A stretch of 20,773 nucleotides of DNA from an uncultured Dorea sp. Lineage in GTDB: Bacteria; Bacillota; Clostridia; Lachnospirales; Lachnospiraceae. Location of the stretch: contig CAJTOH010000055.1 in NCBI GenBank assembly GCA_910577685.1, forward strand, positions 1-20,773, written 5' to 3'. The notes beneath the pieces were generated by a model, which was not told where the DNA came from, searched no databases, and saw only the letters and a program-made list of their open reading frames with translations. Positions 15,015-20,773 of the stretch are shown piece after piece. The position numbers and the translations under genes are program-made. Position 1 is the first letter of the stretch, and each line of letters opens with the position of its first letter.

Positions 15015-17372
15015 CTACTCGACGTCAGCCTCTTTTTTCAGGTAAAAGAATCCGAAGGAAGGAATATTGACTCCCTTTGCCTCCATCTTATTTCCTGAAA
15101 TCAAATCAACATACATGCCGTCTTCTTCATTAATCCACGCCGTTTTATCGTACTCGCTGAAATTGAACAGCCCGATTAGCTTCTCACCTTCATAATACCT
15201 GCCGATACACAGAACTCCGGCTTCCCACGTCTCAATTGTCCATGTATCCGCATTGGATACAAATACCTTCTCAGACTTCCGGATTCTTTCTAATTGTCCC
15301 AGTTTGCCGAACACCTTGCCCTCCACCGTATCCGGGTCGGAAATGTTCCGGACAAGCTCCCAGTTCATCGCCCCGCGGTGGATATAGCGGGAATCCGCCG
15401 CTTTATGCGGATCTTCCTTATAGGTGTAATCATTGACCTGCCCGATCTCATCTCCGCTGTAGAGTACAGGAATTCCTGACTGCATGAACATATATGCGTG
15501 AAGCATGACATCCTTGCGGATCGCCAGCTCCATAGCCTCTTCATCCTGCTCAAAGCCCGCCTTCTCGATTCCGCACATAGACGCAGTTGTTCCGCAGAAT
15601 CTCGCGTCGCCCGTGATAGGATCCGCATTATACAGTTCTCCGCGGCTGGTACTCTCGCCTACATATCCCTGGAAATAATCATTCAAGTACTGTTTGTGCG
15701 GACGCTCCCGGATTCCTTCCCTTGCAAGAGAGCCATAATCCAGTCCCCAACCGATATCGTCATGACAGCGCAGGTAATTCAAGAATACATACTGCTTAGG
15801 CAGGCTGTTGACAATATCAAGCTGCTGCCGCAAAAGACCTACGTCTCTCGTGGCTACCGTATGCCACGTAGTCGCCATCGTCGTAACATTATAAAGCATA
15901 TGGCACTCCGGTTTCTCCACCGTACCAAAGTATGGAACCACCTTCTCCGGCTCCATAACTACCTCGCCAAGGAGCAGAACGCTCGGGCATACAATCTCGC
16001 CGATCATACGCATCATGCGGACAATCGTATGTACCTGAGGAAGATTCCTGCACTGAGTGTTCAGTTCTTTCCATATATAAGGAACCGCGTCAATCCGGAT
16101 AATATCAATTCCCTTATTCGCAAGGAACAGGAAATTATACATCATCTCGTTAAAGACCCTCGGGTTCTTATAATTCAAATCCCACTGATAAGGATAGAAC
16201 GATGTCATGACAAAATGCTCCACTTCCGGAAGCCATGTAAAATTTCCCGGCGCCGTCGTCGGAAATACCTGAGGCACTGTCTTCTCGTACTGAGCCGGTA
16301 TCGTATAGTTATCGAAGAAGAAATATCTGCTCATATACTCCCCGATTCCCTGTCTTGCCTTCTTCGCCCACTCATGATCCTCCGAAGTATGGTTCATGAC
16401 AAAATCCATGCAGACATTGATATCCTTCTTATGGCACGCCGCCGTCAGGCTCTCCAAATCCTCCATGGTTCCAAGCTTCTCCTGAACCTTCCGGAAATCC
16501 GCCACAGCATATCCGCCGTCGGAACGACCCTCCACAGTATCAAGGAACGGCATCAAATGAATGTAATTCACATTACCCTTCTCAAGATACTCAAGCTTCT
16601 CTTCCACGCCCTTCATATTCCCGGCAAAATTATCGATATAGAACATCATGCCAAGCATATCGTTCTGCTTATACCAGTCCGGACATGCCTCGCGGTTCTG
16701 GTCAATCTTCTTGAGATCCTCGTTACGCTCTTCATAGAAACGGTAAAGATTATCACACAGTTCCGCAAACATAGAGCTGTTTCCATATAGTTCCATATAG
16801 AGCCATTTCAGTTCGTCATAATGTCTTGCGAACCGCTTTTCATAAGCTGCACGGTGCTCCGCTTTCCTGAGCGCTTCTTCTGCTTCTGCTTTTTTCTCTA
16901 TCTTTTCTTCCTCTTCTGTCCTGCTGTATCCGGCAGCCTCCTTGACATTCTCTGCTTCCTCCTGAGTTTCACAGGATGCTTCCATATCCTCTTTGGCTTC
17001 GCAGGATTCCTCCGCTTCCTCTTTAACTTCGCAGATTTCCTCCGCTTCCTTCTTAGCTTCGCAGGATTCCTCTGCTTCCTCTTTAGCTTCACAGGATTCC
17101 TCCGCTTCCTCCTTAGCTTCGCAGGATTCCTCTTCCATGACTGCCTTCTCACATTCTTTGACTTCTTCTACGGCGCTTCCAGAAACCTCCTCTGCCGCAT
17201 TTACAGCTTCCTTCTCCTGAGTTTCCACTTTAACAGCTTCCATTTTCTCACACTCCATCTTTTCTTCGACCTCCGCCGCCTGCACCGTCACATTCTGTTT
17301 TCCCATGTTCTGTTTTCCCATGTTCTGTTTTGCCGCGGCATGCTTGCGCTCTTTTCTTGATTTCTTTGCCAT
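15015..17372 (-). CDS. GH13 family amylosucrase-like enzyme with repetitive N-terminal extension
   Basis: The protein has 785 residues. Residues ~165-780 form a GH13 enzyme with the amylosucrase layout: a helical N-terminal domain, DGGYAVADFRKV, region I DFVMNHTSEDHEWA (Asp323, His328), nucleophile Asp428 in GIDIIRIDAV, general acid Glu470 in LLGEVVMEP and Asp538 in NYLRCHDDIGW. No signal peptide is seen, so it should act on sucrose or alpha-glucans in the cytoplasm. The exact activity (amylosucrase, sucrose hydrolase, other) is uncertain. Ahead of it, residues 1-~165 are low complexity: a KQNMG pentapeptide repeat (16-27), then six decapeptides of the type AEESCEAKEE (80-139) with Cys every tenth residue. 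Homologues I know of, at about 630-650 residues, lack this. GAGG before the ATG supports the start. A promoter lies at 17488-17516, and dacA follows in the same operon. Confidence 0.8.
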   Translation of the reverse strand: MAKKSRKERKHAAAKQNMGKQNMGKQNVTVQAAEVEEKMECEKMEAVKVETQEKEAVNAAEEVSGSAVEEVKECEKAVMEEESCEAKEEAEESCEAKEEAEESCEAKKEAEEICEVKEEAEESCEAKEDMEASCETQEEAENVKEAAGYSRTEEEEKIEKKAEAEEALRKAEHRAAYEKRFARHYDELKWLYMELYGNSSMFAELCDNLYRFYEERNEDLKKIDQNREACPDWYKQNDMLGMMFYIDNFAGNMKGVEEKLEYLEKGNVNYIHLMPFLDTVEGRSDGGYAVADFRKVQEKLGTMEDLESLTAACHKKDINVCMDFVMNHTSEDHEWAKKARQGIGEYMSRYFFFDNYTIPAQYEKTVPQVFPTTAPGNFTWLPEVEHFVMTSFYPYQWDLNYKNPRVFNEMMYNFLFLANKGIDIIRIDAVPYIWKELNTQCRNLPQVHTIVRMMRMIGEIVCPSVLLLGEVVMEPEKVVPYFGTVEKPECHMLYNVTTMATTWHTVATRDVGLLRQQLDIVNSLPKQYVFLNYLRCHDDIGWGLDYGSLAREGIRERPHKQYLNDYFQGYVGESTSRGELYNADPITGDARFCGTTASMCGIEKAGFEQDEEAMELAIRKDVMLHAYMFMQSGIPVLYSGDEIGQVNDYTYKEDPHKAADSRYIHRGAMNWELVRNISDPDTVEGKVFGKLGQLERIRKSEKVFVSNADTWTIETWEAGVLCIGRYYEGEKLIGLFNFSEYDKTAWINEEDGMYVDLISGNKMEAKGVNIPSFGFFYLKKEADVE
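16956..17135 (-). repeat. Six tandem 30-bp repeats encoding a Cys-containing decapeptide
   Basis: Six 30-bp units in the GH13 gene encode variants of AEESCEAKEE (units 4 and 6 diverge: AEEICEVKEE, MEASCETQEE). The central units are nearly identical in DNA, which suggests recent slippage-type expansion. A shorter 15-bp repeat encoding KQNMG lies at about 17292-17327. Confidence 0.9.
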
Positions 17373-17381
17373 AGTACTTCC

Positions 17382-17390
17382 TCATTCCAT
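17382..17390 (-). promoter_or_regulatory. Two-codon upstream ORF before the GH13 gene
   Basis: ATG-GAA-TGA on the minus strand follows a good GGAGGA ribosome binding site (10 nt spacing) and ends 9 nt before the true start, which has its own GAGGAAG. It could modulate initiation, or be chance. Confidence 0.25.
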
Positions 17391-17487
17391 ATATTTATCT
17401 CCTCCGGGCAAATCACAATGTATCCCCTTCGGGCGAGTAGACAACAGAAAAAAATAACCTCACTGCCACTTCTTTCCTGTCAACCAT

Positions 17488-17516
17488 ATTATACTAGAAT
17501 AATCCTATGGTGTAAA
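17488..17516 (-). promoter_or_regulatory. Promoter of the GH13-dacA operon
   Basis: On the minus strand TTTACA (17516-17511) and TATAAT (17493-17488) are 17 bp apart. The start would be near 17481, giving a leader of about 110 nt. Confidence 0.75.
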
Positions 17517-17520
17517 GTTC

Positions 17521-17697
17521 CGGCATACTATTAACTTCTCAAAAACTCGGCATTTCCGCACAAAATGTGCGGAAACACCTCGCGAAACAGCGGCGTGCGG
17601 ACAGTAACCGACACCTTTCTCTGCCGTTTCCGGAGTAGCTTTGCCCGTATACTATCGTCAAGAGGATAAATGCAGTCCAATTTCCCACAACCGCGCC
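17521..17697. other. Gene-free stretch with a perfect 9-bp inverted repeat
   Basis: No credible coding sequence is seen between the ABC operon and the GH13 promoter. TTTCCGCAC (17553-17561) and GTGCGGAAA (17567-17575) pair perfectly around AAAAT. On the minus strand TGCCGAGTTTTTGAG follows, so it may end the ABC operon transcript, though the T-run starts 7 nt after the stem. GC-rich segments with GCAAAGCTACTCCGG and GGTGTCGGTTACTG lie between the repeat and the permease stop. They look structured but match no riboswitch family I can name. Confidence 0.4.
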
Positions 17698-18702
17698 TTA
17701 GGGCCGTCTTCTCATTTGAACCAATTTATATACAATACTCCATAAAACCGCATGTGCAAGCAGAGCCGCTAAAGCGGGCCATAGTTTTGCAAACTGCCTA
17801 TTGAATAAATCCATAATCCCGTAGAATGTAGCGCTCGAAGGCAATATATAGGAAATCCAAAAAACTGCGGCGTTATCCGGAACGATCAGATAGAAAAAGA
17901 CCGGCGGAGCGAGGAACAGGATCATTACTATTTTTATATTAACAATTCCAATCATCAATCCGTTTGAAAAAATTCCGATGAACAGTCCGATCAACGCTGA
18001 AATATAAGCGGAAAGCAAGATAATCAACAGGAACGGCAGCGCCTGCGCCAGCCCTATCCGCATACAAATCAATGCCGTTACCACCGTCGAATCTGTTCCC
18101 CCGATAAAACCCAACAGTATCTTCTGAACTACATAAGAGCGGGTCGTCATAGGCAGTACCTGATTGATAAACTCTATTCCCTCCTCCTTTTCACTAATAA
18201 TATTCATGGCATTGAAGGTGCATCCCATAAACATGGCTGTAACAAGGGTAATCGCAATCAGGAGGGATTTCAATCCTTCATTGTCCGTTTCCGTATGGAT
18301 AAGCGTACGCTTAACCGGCAGAGTTTCCGTTCGATTTTCGTAAATCTGCGGAAGTGTATCTGCAATCACCCTGTTTACTTCTAATTCGTCACCGGAAATA
18401 AAAGTCCGTATAGTTTCTCCCGCTTGTATAACGCCAATCATCTGCGTGGAGGGATCGTTGACCGCACTGCAAAGATCTTCAAGCGTTTCATATTCTGTGA
18501 CAGTTCCGCTTTGCCGCAGCCATGCAGCCATATCATCCGCCGCATCGCTTCGTACTACGCCGAATGACGTTTCGCTGATCGACTGAAAACTCACGCCGGA
18601 AAGCAGATTAACGGCAATGCCTACAACCACAGGGAGCAGGAATGTCAGGATGCACATCCTATCACGGCGTATGCCTTTCAACTGGTATCTAAGACCACTC
18701 AT
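17698..18702 (-). CDS. ABC-2 type permease, second subunit
   Basis: The protein has 334 residues. One membrane segment near the N-terminus (about 16-37) is followed by a ~130-residue extracytoplasmic domain (about 38-165) and then about five membrane segments (from SLLIAITLVTAMFMGC to the C-terminus). The NIISEKEEGIEFINQVLPMT loop between membrane segments is typical of ABC-2 permeases, where a cytoplasmic EKE-x-G segment contacts the ATPase. It should form a heterodimer with the preceding permease and be powered by the ATPase. The gene starts 3 bp after the previous stop with AAAGGAGGG upstream. The substrate is unknown. The C-terminus ends in a basic QMRRRP tail. Confidence 0.85.
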   Translation of the reverse strand: MSGLRYQLKGIRRDRMCILTFLLPVVVGIAVNLLSGVSFQSISETSFGVVRSDAADDMAAWLRQSGTVTEYETLEDLCSAVNDPSTQMIGVIQAGETIRTFISGDELEVNRVIADTLPQIYENRTETLPVKRTLIHTETDNEGLKSLLIAITLVTAMFMGCTFNAMNIISEKEEGIEFINQVLPMTTRSYVVQKILLGFIGGTDSTVVTALICMRIGLAQALPFLLIILLSAYISALIGLFIGIFSNGLMIGIVNIKIVMILFLAPPVFFYLIVPDNAAVFWISYILPSSATFYGIMDLFNRQFAKLWPALAALLAHAVLWSIVYKLVQMRRRP

Positions 18703-18705
18703 TCC

Positions 18706-19698
18706 CTATCCCTCCTTTGCCATTTCGCGGTTCAACGTCTGACAGGCAAGCAGAAACAGCAGCAGAACCGCGCCAAAACAAACCAAATAGTACGGCGCGC
18801 TCTTTGCCGGCATAGAAAAGTATGCAGATTTCATCGCCGCAAACAGATGGTACATAGGGTGGTAAATAATCCACCCCCATTCAATCCCGGTCTGTCCTGC
18901 CAGAAATACAGGTGTTGTGACAAAGACTGCCAGAACAAGATAAAACAAAGAAAACTGCTTAAAGTCCGGCAGACGAACAGCACAGAGGAAACCGACCAAA
19001 GCCATAATCAGCGATAAAATACCGGCTTGCAGAAGAACGGCCGGCAGAACCTCAACAGCATATGAAAAACCGAGATTTACACCCGTCAATACCACAGCGA
19101 ACACTAGGTCTGACACTAGCAGCAGAAGCAGTTTAGAAAAAATGAACATAGAGCGGCGGACAGGAAGGATTCCATGTACCCGTATCACGCCCATCTGCTT
19201 CTCCTTAAAGAGCATGGATGCCAACCCCAAAAAACCGACTGCCGATAATTCAAAGAACAAAAATTCAGCAGTAATTTCACGACGGCTTTTCATTTCCTTA
19301 TTGTCGGCGCCGATCACCTCCGCCTGCCCGTCTGCAGTTCCATTCAAAACAGCCTCTCCCCAGATCATCCGATAGTAATCGGCAGTCTCCAAACCAGAAG
19401 CAAGCAGATACAGTTCCGGCTTTCCCTCTGAAAGGTCGATACCGACAGAATACCGGTCGGCACAGGCCGCTTCCAAAGCCTCCCGGCTCCCCACTCTTGC
19501 TACATATTCCGAAGTAATTGACTTCGTATCCTGCGGGTCATAGAGATACACCGGGTAAATCCCCTGATCCAACTTCACATACACAAAATTGATATAACAA
19601 GAATAGAGGACAAAGGAACCAAGAGCCAGCAGAAAAAACTTACTGGAAAGCATCAACCTGAAGTCTTTTTTCAACAGTCCGAAAAATTCATTCCACAT
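18706..19698 (-). CDS. ABC-2 type permease, first subunit
   Basis: The protein has 330 residues. A membrane segment at about 20-42 is followed by an extracytoplasmic domain (about 43-145) and about five membrane segments from 147 to 320, the same architecture as the next gene. SMLFKEKQMGVIRVHGILPV carries the EKQ-x-G coupling loop of the ABC-2 family. Its ATG overlaps the ATPase stop by one base (TAATG), so the two are translationally coupled. It probably pairs with the downstream permease in an exporter. No substrate-binding lipoprotein is present in the operon, which also argues for export. Substrate not predictable from the sequence. Confidence 0.85.
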   Translation of the reverse strand: MWNEFFGLLKKDFRLMLSSKFFLLALGSFVLYSCYINFVYVKLDQGIYPVYLYDPQDTKSITSEYVARVGSREALEAACADRYSVGIDLSEGKPELYLLASGLETADYYRMIWGEAVLNGTADGQAEVIGADNKEMKSRREITAEFLFFELSAVGFLGLASMLFKEKQMGVIRVHGILPVRRSMFIFSKLLLLLVSDLVFAVVLTGVNLGFSYAVEVLPAVLLQAGILSLIMALVGFLCAVRLPDFKQFSLFYLVLAVFVTTPVFLAGQTGIEWGWIIYHPMYHLFAAMKSAYFSMPAKSAPYYLVCFGAVLLLFLLACQTLNREMAKEG

Positions 19699-20546
19699 TA
19701 CGCCAGCCCCCTTCCGGTATATTGAATAAACATATCTTCCAACGTCGGCTCCTGTGAATGAATACTGATCAGCTCATCATATATATAAGGAACACCCTCT
19801 TTTAAATCATGAGCCTCTATCACCTGTTCTTTTCGCTCGCCCCGATACAGATAATCAATGATAATGCTGTGGTTACTGTTTTTCTCTTTTAGGCCCCTCG
19901 GCGTGTCAAGCGCAGCAATATTTCCGTCTGAGATAAACGCCACCCTGTCGCAGAGCAGATCTGCGTCAAGCATATTGTGGGTCGTCAGAAATACCGTTGT
20001 CCCCTTCTTCCGCTCTTTTTCTATGATTTTGCGAAAAAGGACGGCTCCCGCGGGATCAAGTCCGCTGGTCGGTTCGTCCAGAAACAGGAGTTTGGGATTG
20101 CTTATTAAGGCCCTCGCCATACTTACGCGCTGGCGCATCCCTTTTGAATAAGAGGACACTGGTTTTTTCAGAAAGTCTTTCTTAAATTCCAGCTCATCCA
20201 GCAATTCTTCCGCATCCCTCCGCTGGTTCTTCGGATAGAATGAAGCAAAATAATGCAGATTATCGAGGGCGCTCAAATTAGCGTACAGATAGGGAAATTC
20301 AAACAGAACGCCGATTTTTTCAAAAAACTTCTTTTTATGCACGTTCCGTACGTCTTCTCCTAACAAATCTACTGTTCCGCCATAGCCTTTCAAAATTCCG
20401 GTCAATATTTTTTGGGTCGTAGACTTGCCGGAACCGTTCGGCCCTAAGAATCCGAAGATCTCCCCGTCCTTTACGGAGAAAGTCAGGCCATGCAGAGCCT
20501 GCTTACCTTTCCCATAGGAAAATGTCAGGTTCTTTACCTCGATCAT
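19698..20546 (-). CDS. ABC transporter ATP-binding protein
   Basis: The protein has 282 residues and is a complete nucleotide-binding domain: Walker A GPNGSGKS (35-42), signature SYSKGMRQR (132-140), Walker B LLFLDEP with Glu158, D-loop SGLDP and H-loop His190. At the usual Q-loop position the sequence is LFEFPYLY, with Glu83 where Gln is common, as in some ABC-2 exporter ATPases. The C-terminal ~70 residues form an accessory domain of the type ending EPTLEDMFIQYTG, typical of ABC-2 (CcmA/BcrA-like) exporters. Its start overlaps the stop of the upstream 50-residue gene (ATGA). It energises the two permeases encoded after it. Confidence 0.94.
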   Translation of the reverse strand: MIEVKNLTFSYGKGKQALHGLTFSVKDGEIFGFLGPNGSGKSTTQKILTGILKGYGGTVDLLGEDVRNVHKKKFFEKIGVLFEFPYLYANLSALDNLHYFASFYPKNQRRDAEELLDELEFKKDFLKKPVSSYSKGMRQRVSMARALISNPKLLFLDEPTSGLDPAGAVLFRKIIEKERKKGTTVFLTTHNMLDADLLCDRVAFISDGNIAALDTPRGLKEKNSNHSIIIDYLYRGERKEQVIEAHDLKEGVPYIYDELISIHSQEPTLEDMFIQYTGRGLA

Positions 20547-20695
20547 TCGTCATCCCCCCACTTCCCATACTTCTCCGGTTTCTTCTCCTGCCGGCGCTCG
20601 TTCCACCATTTCACAAACTTGATTTTAAACGGGATAGAGATCACCAGCAATCCCAGAATAAAGATCCACCAATACCATTCCAAACCTAAAATCAT
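20543..20695 (-). CDS. 50-residue single-pass membrane microprotein leading the ABC operon
   Basis: This small gene encodes 50 residues: a short aromatic N-terminus (MILGLEWYWW), one membrane helix (about 8-23, IFILGLLVISIPF), then a basic and charged tail rich in Trp, Lys and Glu (KIKFVKWWNERRQEKKPEKY) ending GDDE. It is well supported as a real gene: AAGGAGGT sits 7 nt before the ATG, and its stop overlaps the ATPase start in ATGA, so translation is coupled. I do not recognise a named family. The topology suggests a subunit or regulator of the ABC exporter, with the positive tail in the cytoplasm. Function is inference only. Confidence 0.78.
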   Translation of the reverse strand: MILGLEWYWWIFILGLLVISIPFKIKFVKWWNERRQEKKPEKYGKWGDDE

Positions 20696-20719
20696 AATTG
20701 TTACCTCCTTGTTTTAAGG

Positions 20720-20740
20720 GGTAGTGTCAAGTTAACTACC
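20720..20740. promoter_or_regulatory. Inverted repeat upstream of the ABC operon
   Basis: GGTAGT (20720-20725) and ACTACC (20735-20740) flank a 9-nt centre, 25 bp before the microprotein start. It could be an operator or the end of an element lying beyond the window. I find no convincing -35/-10 pair in the remaining 33 bp. Confidence 0.3.
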
Positions 20741-20773
20741 ATATTTTTTTAACAAACCTTATTATTTCAAGGG

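Noticed and set aside
15498..16790. Long plus-strand ORF of about 430 codons
   Set aside because: It lies wholly opposite the GH13 enzyme gene, has a His/Arg/Ile-rich composition typical of an antisense shadow, and has no recognisable domain.
16956..17135. CRISPR-like array because of regular 30-bp repeats
   Set aside because: The repeats are contiguous with no spacers, stay in frame and encode a decapeptide inside a larger gene.
17590..17660. Possible c-di-GMP (GEMM-I) riboswitch because of GCAAAGC and GGTTAC fragments
   Set aside because: Only fragments match. The second GCAAAGCC, the tetraloop receptor and the correct order are missing, and no gene lies in the right position.

Overview
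The window looks like chromosomal DNA of an endospore-forming, low-to-mid GC Gram-positive of the Clostridia, most like a gut Lachnospiraceae. The evidence is a spoIID-spoIIQ sporulation pair with recognisable sporulation promoters, a T-box-controlled type-2 (about 1050-residue) isoleucyl-tRNA synthetase, AGGAGG-type ribosome binding sites, TTGACx-17-TATAAT promoters and Lachnospiraceae-like protein sequences. The taxonomic call is inference; no rRNA or marker gene was compared.

Left part (1-2628, plus strand): an ECF sigma factor overlaps the gene for a single-pass DUF4179-type anti-sigma partner, and a strong terminator closes the pair. A hemolysin III/PAQR-family membrane protein follows, with its own promoter and a hairpin at the start of its leader.

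Accessory island (2640-5197, minus strand): three tightly coupled genes read ImmA/IrrE metalloprotease -> class III nucleotide cyclase fused to a degenerate NUDIX-like domain -> three-pass membrane protein resembling the Pycsar TM effector. I read this as a candidate Pycsar-type cyclic-nucleotide anti-phage system with an unusual layout; it is the most interesting part of the window. Its promoter lies at the 3' end of a GIY-YIG nuclease gene.

Core region (5746-17372, minus strand): spoIIQ (LytM fold, catalytic residues lost), spoIID (apparent catalytic Glu replaced by Val), glgP (glycogen phosphorylase), ileS with its T-box leader, then a two-gene unit of a GH13 amylosucrase-like enzyme with an odd Cys-containing decapeptide-repeat N-terminus and a D-Ala-D-Ala carboxypeptidase. 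The spoIID start region is compact: the 3' arm of an intrinsic terminator is also its ribosome binding site, and a near-perfect sigma-E promoter lies inside the same hairpin.

Right part (17373-20773): a 325-bp gene-free stretch holds a promoter and a perfect 9-bp inverted repeat. It is followed by a minus-strand ABC export operon (ATPase plus two ABC-2 permeases) that begins with a 50-residue single-pass microprotein. The window ends about 80 bp upstream of that small gene.
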